From positions 1 to 6,341 of the forward strand of contig RGSV01000065.1 in assembly GCA_010025655.1 (NCBI GenBank): a stretch of DNA of 6,341 nucleotides. The letters run 5' to 3'. A program made the translations under genes and the position numbers. This document shows, in pieces, positions 1-5,593 of this stretch (positions within the stretch are counted from its first letter, which is position 1; every line of letters starts with the position of its first letter). The notes under the pieces were generated by a model, which was given only the letters and a program-made list of their open reading frames with translations, was not told the DNA's origin and made no database searches. This DNA comes from Acidimicrobiia bacterium. Its GTDB lineage: Bacteria; Actinomycetota; Acidimicrobiia; Acidimicrobiales; Ilumatobacteraceae.

Positions 1-14
1 TGTATAAGAGACAG
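1..14 (+). other. Tn5/Nextera mosaic-end adapter remnant (artefact)
   Basis: Bases 1-14 read TGTATAAGAGACAG, identical to the last 14 bases of the 19-base Tn5 mosaic end used in tagmentation libraries. The sequence sits at the very edge in the orientation expected for an adapter followed by insert DNA. It is best read as untrimmed library sequence, and genomic DNA starts at base 15. The reading frame of the neighbouring minus-strand gene passes through it, so the last residues decoded there (C-L-L-Y) are artefacts. Confidence 0.93.
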
Positions 15-271
15 GCTTCTCGCTGCGAGCGGTTGAGGAAATTTTCCTTTTCTTTCAGCATGAAGCGGGCCTCGCGCACTTCTTGCGGCAGGCAGGCGAT
101 GGCATCCTCGAGGAGCGCAATCACCTCTTGACGGTCGATACGCGGAGTGCTCGAGAGTGGCACATTGGGCGCCTTTGAGATGAGGTCGATGACGTCGAGA
201 AGAATCTCCTCGGCATCACCCATCTGCACATCGGGCAGTTCCTCGGTGGGTAGATCGTCGTTGTCAGTCAT
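15..271 (-). CDS. SepIVA/DivIVA-like septation protein, N-terminal part (cut by contig edge)
   Basis: Partial gene starting at ATG 271-269; 85 complete genomic codons and part of codon 86 are present before the adapter. The protein opens with an acidic stretch (MTDNDDLPTEELPD) and then shows a helix-rich block: LLDVIDLISKAPNVPLSS, a short loop, then an acidic helix and CLPQEVREARFMLKEKENFL near residues 58-77. By eye this matches the N-terminal module of the mycobacterial SepIVA (Rv2927c-type) family, whose members have a 'VPM..' loop followed by a helix ending in an aspartate/glutamate-rich segment and then a long coiled coil. SepIVA is a cytoplasmic DivIVA-domain factor for septation and cell-envelope growth. 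The coiled coil expected here lies beyond the edge. The start is supported by an AGGAG ribosome binding site 8 bases upstream. The gene follows coaD by 18 bases, so it is probably co-transcribed with it. The family call is from memory of the sequence; a generic coiled-coil protein is the alternative. Confidence 0.68.
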
Positions 272-279
272 CGTGAGAA

Positions 280-284
280 CTCCT
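280..284 (-). promoter_or_regulatory. Shine-Dalgarno of the SepIVA-like gene
   Basis: On the minus strand AGGAG ends 8 bases before the ATG at 271. It lies in the 18-base gap after the coaD stop and fixes the start of the downstream gene. It is the clearest ribosome binding site in the window, which fits an internal operon gene that cannot be leaderless. Confidence 0.75.
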
Positions 285-289
285 GCATT

Positions 290-778
290 TCAGCGGCGAG
301 CACGGCCCGCCAGTGCCTTGGCAACCGGGTCGGTAACCATCGCCGAAGCATCTCCACCGTAGTGCGCGATCTCGCGCACGAAGCGACTACTTATATAGGC
401 GTGCTCTGGCAGCGCAAAGAGCACCATCGTGCGCACACCAGAGACGGTGTAGTTCGTGTGCGCCATCTGCGACTCGACGTCGAAGTCGGTTGCACTGCGC
501 AAGCTCTTCACGATGCAGGTGGCGCCAACTTTCTTGGCAGCGTCAACTGCGAGACCTGCGTGCGCCTCGACCGAGACGCCGGCGAGATGGGCGGTGGATT
601 CTTTGACGAGCTTGACCCGCTCATCGATGCTGAACATGCCCGTTGGCTTCTCAGGGTTATGCATGACGGCAATGACCACGCGGCCAAAAATGCTGGCGGC
701 CTGAGCGGCGACATCCAGATGACCGAGGTGGAACGGGTCGAAACTGCCCGGATACAGCACCGTTTGTTGCGCTGCCAT
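290..778 (-). CDS. coaD: Phosphopantetheine adenylyltransferase (CoaD)
   Basis: 162 residues, full length (E. coli CoaD has 159). The enzyme transfers AMP from ATP to 4'-phosphopantetheine, making dephospho-CoA, the penultimate step of coenzyme A synthesis in the cytosol. The nucleotidyltransferase signature is intact: YPGSFDPFHLGH at residues 9-20 contains the (H/T)xGH motif (HLGH, 17-20). The second ATP-contact segment is KSLRSATDFDVE (91-102), and ISSRFVREIAHYGGD (129-143) is the C-terminal family signature. One oddity is that the usual R-G-L-R element reads K-S-L-R. The ATG at 778 is the only reasonable start because an in-frame TAG lies three codons upstream. There is no good Shine-Dalgarno, only a weak GAAG, but a TACCGT hexamer lies 8 bases before the start. 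It follows rsmD after a 71-base gap, a pairing common in many bacteria. Confidence 0.97.
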   Translation of the reverse strand: MAAQQTVLYPGSFDPFHLGHLDVAAQAASIFGRVVIAVMHNPEKPTGMFSIDERVKLVKESTAHLAGVSVEAHAGLAVDAAKKVGATCIVKSLRSATDFDVESQMAHTNYTVSGVRTMVLFALPEHAYISSRFVREIAHYGGDASAMVTDPVAKALAGRARR

Positions 779-786
779 TGGCTTCT

Positions 787-792
787 ACGGTA
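787..792 (-). promoter_or_regulatory. Candidate -10 element for coaD
   Basis: The minus strand reads TACCGT, a TAnnnT-type -10 hexamer, ending 8 bases before the coaD ATG. A transcript starting 6-7 bases after it would have a leader of only 1-3 bases. The same hexamer occurs before rsmD. It sits inside the 71-base rsmD-coaD gap. No clear -35 was seen, and the short motif could occur by chance. Confidence 0.35.
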
Positions 793-802
793 CCCGTCGT
801 GG

Positions 803-820
803 GCGGCCCAACTGAGCCGC
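803..820 (-). other. Short hairpin in the rsmD-coaD gap
   Basis: GCGGC and GCCGC form a perfect 5-bp stem around an 8-base loop in the 71-base spacer. No U-run follows, so it does not look like an intrinsic terminator. It may be chance in GC-rich DNA. Nothing else is recognisable in this spacer apart from the TACCGT near coaD. Confidence 0.2.
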
Positions 821-849
821 ACGGCTGCCTCGTCGCGTCGCGGGGCTGC

Positions 850-1368
850 CTAGCCGAGCCGTCGCAAGAAGGTCACGTGGGTGCGGCCATAGCGCTTTTC
901 GCGCAGCACTTCCCACCCCGCGGGTGCCGGTACGGGCGCACCAGCTTCGGCAACCACCAGATGGCACGGCACTACCGCGAGAAACTCGGCCCACCTTGCG
1001 AAGTCATACGGTGGGTCGGCCAAGACAAGGTCGGCTTCTTTGCACTGCGCCACCTGAACGAGCGCATCACCGCGCATGATGGTGCTGCGATCGGCGATGC
1101 CGAGTGTGTCGATGTTGTGCTTCAACACCTCGAGCGCGTGCTTGTCGCGCTCAATAAAGGTGGCGTGCGCGGCCCCGCGCGAGATTGCCTCGATGCCGAG
1201 CGCACCGGTGCCCGCAAAGCAATCCACGACTCGCGCGCCCGTGAGGTCGTAATGGCTGCCGAGGCTGTTGAAGATTGCCTCGCGCGCCATGTCGGTGGTG
1301 GGCCTGGTGGCGTTGCCCTCGGGTGATTCGATGCGCCGCCCGCGCAACTCCCCTGCCACCACTCGCAC
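850..1368 (-). CDS. rsmD: 16S rRNA (guanine966-N2)-methyltransferase RsmD
   Basis: 172 residues, slightly shorter than the usual ~185-200 but complete. RsmD methylates N2 of G966 (E. coli numbering) in the small-subunit rRNA using S-adenosylmethionine. The N-terminal family signature MRVVAGELRGRRI is followed by a basic RPTTDMAREAIFNSL segment (residues 22-36). Rossmann motif I for SAM binding is VVDCFAGTGALGIEA (47-61). The catalytic N-methyltransferase motif IV is DPPY (118-121), preceded by ADLVLA. The C-terminal EKRYGRTHVTFL strand is typical. The start is GTG at 1368-1366, chosen because the family begins directly with (M)R-V-V-A-G. No Shine-Dalgarno is present, and TACCGT sits exactly 6 bases upstream. 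Unlike the usual arrangement, it does not follow recG directly: 295 bases separate them, mostly taken up by a small opposite-strand gene, so rsmD probably has its own promoter and co-transcribes coaD. Confidence 0.95.
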   Translation of the reverse strand: MRVVAGELRGRRIESPEGNATRPTTDMAREAIFNSLGSHYDLTGARVVDCFAGTGALGIEAISRGAAHATFIERDKHALEVLKHNIDTLGIADRSTIMRGDALVQVAQCKEADLVLADPPYDFARWAEFLAVVPCHLVVAEAGAPVPAPAGWEVLREKRYGRTHVTFLRRLG

Positions 1369-1374
1369 AGTTTC

Positions 1375-1380
1375 ACGGTA
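1375..1380 (-). promoter_or_regulatory. Candidate -10 element for a leaderless rsmD transcript
   Basis: Reading the minus strand, TACCGT is followed by exactly 6 bases (GAAACT) and then the rsmD GTG. If transcription begins at the G of the start codon, the hexamer occupies -12 to -7, the canonical actinobacterial position. The absence of any Shine-Dalgarno agrees with a leaderless mRNA. No -35 match was seen. Confidence 0.45.
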
Positions 1381-1385
1381 ATAGT
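1380..1385 (+). promoter_or_regulatory. Candidate -10 element for the zinc-ribbon gene
   Basis: AATAGT lies at -12 to -7 relative to the GTG at 1392; read one base earlier the same stretch is TAATAG. It overlaps the rsmD candidate -10 on the other strand by one base. The whole divergent gap is only 20-23 bases, so both promoters must overlap or extend into coding sequence. The match is weak. Confidence 0.28.
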
Positions 1386-1388
1386 GGT

Positions 1389-1613
1389 GTGGTGATCAGC
1401 GGTGGCGACGGGCATTCGGGCGGTGACTCGACAGACGACCTCGCAGAGACGCCACCGAGCGAGATCGTGTGCGTCGACTGTGGTGGGCCCGCACACCTGT
1501 TGACCCCGCCGCCAGAGGATGGTCGCTGGCTGGTTGGTGACGTGGTTGCCTATCGCTGTCGAGATTGTCGCGACAGGTGGGATATGGAGCTTGCCGCACG
1601 CGAGCAAGGTTGA
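1389..1613 (+). CDS. Small zinc-ribbon protein, function unknown
   Basis: 74 residues if started at GTG 1389, or 73 from the adjacent GTG 1392. I do not recognise a named family. Residues 1-24 are Gly/Asp/Ser-rich and probably disordered. Two CxxC knuckles follow, C28-V-D-C31 and C57-R-D-C60, separated by 25 residues that include WLVGDVVAYR. This is the pattern of a treble-clef or zinc-ribbon fold binding one zinc. The second knuckle sits in a charged RCRDCRDRWDMEL segment, compatible with nucleic-acid or protein contacts (inference). An in-frame ATG at 1275 would give 112 residues, but that extension is antisense to rsmD and looks like shadow translation (Trp/Arg/Pro-rich), so I reject it. 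There is no Shine-Dalgarno, so a leaderless start is likely. It is divergent from rsmD and convergent with recG. Being short and unmatched, it could be a chance ORF, but the paired CxxC motifs argue against that. Confidence 0.72.
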   Translation: MVISGGDGHSGGDSTDDLAETPPSEIVCVDCGGPAHLLTPPPEDGRWLVGDVVAYRCRDCRDRWDMELAAREQG

Positions 1614-1644
1614 CGAATCAAGCCCCGCAAATGCCGCACTGAGC

Positions 1645-1657
1645 TGTCGCGGCGACA
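1645..1657. terminator. Weak hairpin in the convergent gap between the zinc-ribbon gene and recG
   Basis: TGTCG-CGG-CGACA is a perfect 5-bp stem with a 3-base loop in the 50-base space between the two convergent stop codons. It is symmetrical and could act on both strands, but no T-run follows on either side. It is a low-confidence candidate for transcript end formation. Confidence 0.22.
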
Positions 1658-1663
1658 CGAGGT

Positions 1664-3841
1664 TCAGTCTTTGAAGAGGAATTCCTTCTCTTCTGGCGCC
1701 AAGAACAGCGAGAGTTCGTCGGCAAGCTCGGGGTGTTTGGCAAGCGTCGGGTCAGTGTCAAGAATCGCGAATGCCGCCTCACGTGCCTGCACGATGAGCC
1801 GCTTGTCGCGCACGAACGACGCAATCTTCAGGTCGCCTGCGCCCTTCTGCGCAGTGCTCATCAACGTGCCTTCGCCGCGTAACTCGAGATCGACCTCGGC
1901 GAGGTAAAAACCGTCGGTTGACTCGACCAGCGCGTTGATGCGCTCTTCGCCCACGGTTTTGTCTTTGCGCTCGAGCCAGCAGCGCGACGCAATCTTGCCG
2001 CGGCCCACACGACCGCGCAACTGGTGCAACTGCGCGATGCCGAAACGGTCAGCGTCGAGCACCACCATGCACGTGGCGTTGGGAACATCGACACCGACTT
2101 CGATCACCGTGGTCGACACCAGCACGTCGTAGGTGCGCGAACGAAACTTGCTCATCACCTCGTCTTTCTCTGTCGACGACATACGGCCGTGCAAGAGACC
2201 AACCTTGTAGTCGCGCAACTCGCCCGAGCGCAGTTGCTCATGAATTTCCTCGGCAGCGGCGACCTCCAATTTGTCGCTCTCGGCAATCATCGGGCACACC
2301 ACATAGGCCTGCTGCCCCGCGTCGAGCGCCTCGCGCACCGCGACCCACATGTCACGCCGTGCTTCGTCGTCATCGACGGCAATTGTCTTAATCGGCGTGC
2401 GACCCGGCGGCAGTTCGTCGAGCACGCTGACCTCAAGGTCGCCATAGTGAGTGAGCGCTGCGGTTCGTGGTATCGGCGTCGCCGTCATCACCAAGACATC
2501 GGGCGTGGTGTGTTTCTCTCCCGCACCTTTGCCACGTAACGCAGCCCGCTGCTCGACGCCGAAGCGATGCTGTTCGTCGATCACCACCACGCCGAGCGAC
2601 GAAAATTCGACACCTTCTTGAATCAGTGCGTGGGTGCCGATGACGATGTCGACACCGCCCGAGGCGAGGTCGGCGAGCACTTCGCGGCGTCGTTCGCCCG
2701 TCACGCGGCCCGTGAGCAGCTCGACGCGCAGTTGTCGTTCGCCAAAGAGATTGCCGTCGTCGGGCACGCGCAGTTCGTCGAGCAACGATCGAATGCCGGC
2801 AAAGTGTTGCTCGGCGAGCACTTCGGTCGGGGCCATGAGCGCACCTTGGTGACCACCCTGCACCGCCACCAGCATCGCCGCCACCGCCACCACGGTCTTG
2901 CCGCTGCCAACGTCGCCTTGCAAGAGACGATGCATCGGCACCGGTGTGGCGAGGTCGGCATTTACCTCTTTGATCACGCGACGTTGCGCGCCAGTGAGCG
3001 GAAACGGTAACGCTTGCAAGAACGCCTTTTGCATCGCGCCGCTCATGTCGTGTTTCAAGCCCGTGTTGTCGCGTTCAAACGCCTTCTTGCGACCGACGAG
3101 CACGAGCTGCACTCGCAGTAGTTCGTCAAACGACAGACGTTCGCGGGCCCGTTCTTTGTCGACGATGCTGTCAGGAAAGTGAATTGTGCTCAACGCAGCG
3201 TTGCGCGACACGAACCCAAGTCGCTCGCGCTGCGCAGCAGGCAACGGGTCAGAGATTGTGCGTGGTGCCGCGCGTTCGAGGGCGTTCTCGACCCAACCCG
3301 TGAGCTCCCACGTCGTCACGTTCGACTTCTCACTCTGCGGATAAATCGGCACGATACGACCAGTGCGATTACCGACGATGTCGACGAGCGGGTTGGTCAT
3401 CTGCAGTTTTCCACGGAATCGCTCGGGCTTGCCGAAGACCGCAATCTCTTGGTCGGTTTTCAACTGCCGCTCGCGCCACGGCTGGTTGAAGAACGTCAAC
3501 CCGAAGCTGCCGGTCGCGTCGCCGACCATCGCGGTCACCATGCTGCGCCGATTGCGCAGCGGCACACGCCGCACGTTGCGCACCTTCACCAACACCACGG
3601 CTTCGACCCCTTCAACCAGATTCTCGACATGGGCTTCGTTGGTGCGGTCGACGTAACGCCGTGGATACGTAGTAAGCAAGTCGAGCACACTTGCGATGCC
3701 CGCTTCTCTGAGCGCTTCACGACGCTTTTCACCGACACCCTTGATCTTGGCGATGTCAATTGCCGCCAAGTCGCGGTACGTGAGCGGCGGTTCGGCAGCG
3801 GGCGGTTCGGCGCCGCGCGACGCAGGTTTGGGTTCGGCCAT
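1664..3841 (-). CDS. recG: ATP-dependent DNA helicase RecG
   Basis: 725 residues, complete. RecG is a superfamily 2 double-strand DNA translocase that reverses stalled replication forks and processes Holliday and D-/R-loop structures. After a Pro/Glu/Ala-rich lead of about 25 residues comes a KIKGVGEKR helix-hairpin-helix-like segment (33-40), then the OB-fold wedge domain (about 70-170). Helicase motifs follow in order: Walker A GDVGSGKT (309-316), motif Ia MAPTEVLAEQH (336-346), motif II DEQH (423-426 region, within VVIDEQHRFGVEQR), motif III MTATPIPRT (452-460), motif V STTVIEVGVDVPNA (577-589) and motif VI QLRGRVGRG (607-615). The C-terminal TRG region reads RGEGTLMSTAQKG, keeping the conserved Gln (665) but differing from the common GTRQSG form. 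The ATG at 3841 lies 12 bases after the DAK/FakA-like stop, so the two are surely one operon. The nearest purine-rich site, GGAG, is 15 bases upstream, too far for a normal ribosome binding site; translational coupling is likely. Confidence 0.98.
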   Translation of the reverse strand: MAEPKPASRGAEPPAAEPPLTYRDLAAIDIAKIKGVGEKRREALREAGIASVLDLLTTYPRRYVDRTNEAHVENLVEGVEAVVLVKVRNVRRVPLRNRRSMVTAMVGDATGSFGLTFFNQPWRERQLKTDQEIAVFGKPERFRGKLQMTNPLVDIVGNRTGRIVPIYPQSEKSNVTTWELTGWVENALERAAPRTISDPLPAAQRERLGFVSRNAALSTIHFPDSIVDKERARERLSFDELLRVQLVLVGRKKAFERDNTGLKHDMSGAMQKAFLQALPFPLTGAQRRVIKEVNADLATPVPMHRLLQGDVGSGKTVVAVAAMLVAVQGGHQGALMAPTEVLAEQHFAGIRSLLDELRVPDDGNLFGERQLRVELLTGRVTGERRREVLADLASGGVDIVIGTHALIQEGVEFSSLGVVVIDEQHRFGVEQRAALRGKGAGEKHTTPDVLVMTATPIPRTAALTHYGDLEVSVLDELPPGRTPIKTIAVDDDEARRDMWVAVREALDAGQQAYVVCPMIAESDKLEVAAAEEIHEQLRSGELRDYKVGLLHGRMSSTEKDEVMSKFRSRTYDVLVSTTVIEVGVDVPNATCMVVLDADRFGIAQLHQLRGRVGRGKIASRCWLERKDKTVGEERINALVESTDGFYLAEVDLELRGEGTLMSTAQKGAGDLKIASFVRDKRLIVQAREAAFAILDTDPTLAKHPELADELSLFLAPEEKEFLFKD

Positions 3842-3853
3842 GCCGCGCCGAAG

Positions 3854-5560
3854 TTACTCCACGCCGAAGAGATACGGGTACAACGGCTGGCCGCCGCGGT
3901 GCACCTCGCAGGCAATCGACGGAAAATGCGCACCTACCCACTCGACGATCTTCTCGGTCGTGGCAGGCTTGGCGTCAACTCCGGTGATGACGGTGAGCAA
4001 CTCGCGGTCAGCCGACACGATGTGCTTCAACAAGGCGGTTGAGCACTCGAACACATCGGGTGCAATTGCAACGACACCGTCGCCACGCACCAGACCAATC
4101 GAGTCCCCAGCCTTCACCGCACCGGCGTCGGTCTTGGTGTCGCGCACCGCGGTGGTCACCTCACCTGTCACCACGGCTGCAGCGGCCTTGGCCATCGCAC
4201 CACCGTTGTGTTCGGCCGAAGCCTCGGGGTCGTAGGCCACCAACGCAGCTAGCGCTTCGGGCATCGAGCAGGTGGGCACCACCCGCACATCCTTCTTCGT
4301 GAGACCGTCGACCTGCTTGGCCACGGGGATGATGTTCTTGTTGTTCGGCAAGATCACCACCTGCTGTGCGTTCATGTGCTCTACGGCGTCGAGCAACTCT
4401 TGCGTAGACGGGTTGAGCGTCTGGCCACCTGTTACCACCCCGTGAACACCGAGGTTGCCGAACAACTCGGCGATGCCGCCACCGCTCGCCACCGCGACCA
4501 CAGCACACGTCACCTCAGGCAACGCGGCGTGCGTCTTGAAACTCGGCTTGCCTCCGTGAGCCGCGGCATCGGCACCACTCGGTGCGCCGATCTGGGCTTC
4601 GCGCTTCTCGTGCTCTTCAGCAACTTCTTCAAATAGGTCGGTGACACGAATCTGATGCGGTCGACCACCGAGGCCGATTGGCGCCTCAATCGCCGCGCCG
4701 ATGTCGTTGGTGTGGATGTGGCAGTTGTACAAGCCCTCGCCACCGACCACGACGATTGAATCGCCGACCTCACCCCACTTTTGCATGAACGCCTTCGACT
4801 TGGTGTCGTCGAGTTCGAGCAGGAACATCACTTCGTAACGAAGTTCGCTGACATCAACTACTTCATCACCTTCACCACGCTTCATCACTGCGATGAGCTG
4901 TTCGGTGTTCGGCCCAGCGATGTTCTCGGGCTCGGGCAGCGGCTCGCCGTCTACCACGTGCAATGCAGAATCAAGGAAGAGCAAGAAGCCCGCACCACCA
5001 GCGTCGACGACTCCGGCATCTTTCAACACCGGCAAGAGTTCAGGAGTCTTGGCGAGCGATTCACGACCAGCCGCACGCGCGACACGCAACATCGCCGCGA
5101 GCGTGGCACCGTCACCCGCAGCACGCACCGCTGCATCGGCCGATTCGCGCACAACGGTGAGGATGGTTCCTTCAATCGGCTTCAGTACCGACTCGTAGGC
5201 AGCCGCAGACGCAGCCTTCAACGCCTCTGCCACCTTTGGCGCACCGACATCGCGCGCCGACTTCAAGGTTGCGGCGAGGCCACGCAGAATCTGACTCAAA
5301 ATCACGCCGCTGTTGCCACGTGCACCCATGAGTGAGCCGTGACTAATGGCATTGCAGGTTTCTTCCAGCTCGCCTGGCCGCTTTTCAAGCTCGGCCACCA
5401 CCGCATCGAGGGTGCGCGCCATGTTGGTGCCCGTGTCGCCGTCAGGCACTGGGTAGACGTTCAACTTGTTGATATCAGCCTGGTGCCGCTTCATCGTGTT
5501 GCGGTAGGTCACCAAGGTGTGACGCAAGGCATCTGGTCCCAATTGCTCGAGCACGGGCAC
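3854..5560 (-). CDS. DAK-domain / FakA-like kinase (YloV family)
   Basis: 568 residues, complete. Family members such as Staphylococcus FakA phosphorylate fatty acids bound to a DegV-type FakB partner, giving acyl-phosphate; the actinobacterial members are mostly annotated as DAK2 or dihydroxyacetone-kinase-like. The N-terminal DhaL-like kinase domain has NKLNVYPVPDGDTGTNM (31-47), whose aspartates (D40, D42) bind Mg-ATP, and MGARGNSGVILSQILRG (78-94). A second glycine-rich element is VVDAGGAGFL (184-193). The middle domain carries CHIHTNDIGAAIE (280-292). The C-terminal DegV-like domain has GGQTLNPSTQELL (378-390), ILPNNKNI (403-410), VVPTCSMPEALAAL (427-440) and ends with GGQPLYPYLFGVE. The start is GTG 5560; a second GTG two codons later is possible. 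No Shine-Dalgarno is visible, and TAGCCT lies 6 bases upstream. No fakB/degV gene is in the window, so substrate and partner remain open. It is the first gene of the minus-strand run, directly before recG, as in Streptomyces. Confidence 0.92.
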   Translation of the reverse strand: MPVLEQLGPDALRHTLVTYRNTMKRHQADINKLNVYPVPDGDTGTNMARTLDAVVAELEKRPGELEETCNAISHGSLMGARGNSGVILSQILRGLAATLKSARDVGAPKVAEALKAASAAAYESVLKPIEGTILTVVRESADAAVRAAGDGATLAAMLRVARAAGRESLAKTPELLPVLKDAGVVDAGGAGFLLFLDSALHVVDGEPLPEPENIAGPNTEQLIAVMKRGEGDEVVDVSELRYEVMFLLELDDTKSKAFMQKWGEVGDSIVVVGGEGLYNCHIHTNDIGAAIEAPIGLGGRPHQIRVTDLFEEVAEEHEKREAQIGAPSGADAAAHGGKPSFKTHAALPEVTCAVVAVASGGGIAELFGNLGVHGVVTGGQTLNPSTQELLDAVEHMNAQQVVILPNNKNIIPVAKQVDGLTKKDVRVVPTCSMPEALAALVAYDPEASAEHNGGAMAKAAAAVVTGEVTTAVRDTKTDAGAVKAGDSIGLVRGDGVVAIAPDVFECSTALLKHIVSADRELLTVITGVDAKPATTEKIVEWVGAHFPSIACEVHRGGQPLYPYLFGVE

Positions 5561-5566
5561 GAAAAA

Positions 5567-5572
5567 AGGCTA
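5567..5572 (-). promoter_or_regulatory. Candidate -10 element for the DAK/FakA-like gene and recG
   Basis: On the minus strand TAGCCT is followed by TTTTTC and then the GTG start at 5560, placing the hexamer exactly at -12 to -7 for a leaderless transcript. It has the T, A and T of the TAnnnT core. No Shine-Dalgarno competes with this reading. The gap to the divergent gene is only 33 bases. Confidence 0.42.
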
Positions 5573-5577
5573 CCTGT

Positions 5578-5585
5578 GATACTTT
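5578..5585 (+). promoter_or_regulatory. Candidate (extended) -10 element for the cold-shock-like gene and pckG
   Basis: TGTGATACTTT contains an extended -10 reading (TG, one base, then GATACT at 5578-5583) and an overlapping TACTTT (5580-5585). Either would start transcription within a few bases of the ATG at 5594. No -35 hexamer is evident at the usual distance, which would lie inside the divergent gene. There is no Shine-Dalgarno before the ATG. Confidence 0.4.
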
Positions 5586-5593
5586 GAGCACGT

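Noticed and set aside
362..853. 163-residue plus-strand ORF opposite coaD
   Set aside because: It is antisense to the complete CoaD frame, shows no motif, and arises from the codon bias of GC-rich DNA.
1275..1388. ATG at 1275 as the start of the zinc-ribbon gene
   Set aside because: The extra 38 residues are antisense to rsmD and look like shadow translation; the plausible protein begins at GTG 1389 or 1392.
1556..1575. CTGTCG...CGACAG inverted repeat as a terminator
   Set aside because: It lies inside the zinc-ribbon coding sequence over the second CxxC codons, with no U-run.
1122..1658. 178-residue minus-strand ORF overlapping rsmD and the zinc-ribbon gene
   Set aside because: Its composition is low-complexity Ser/Arg/Thr/Pro, it overlaps RsmD in another frame and shows no domain.
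3179..4042. 287-residue plus-strand ORF opposite recG and the DAK/FakA-like gene
   Set aside because: It spans the junction of two well-supported minus-strand genes and has His/Arg-rich shadow composition with no recognisable domain.
4781..5335. 184-residue plus-strand ORF opposite the DAK/FakA-like gene
   Set aside because: It is a shadow of the conserved DAK frame with no domain of its own.
5561..5568. T-run on the minus strand before the DAK/FakA-like GTG as an intrinsic terminator
   Set aside because: There is no GC-rich stem before it, and it directly precedes a start codon.
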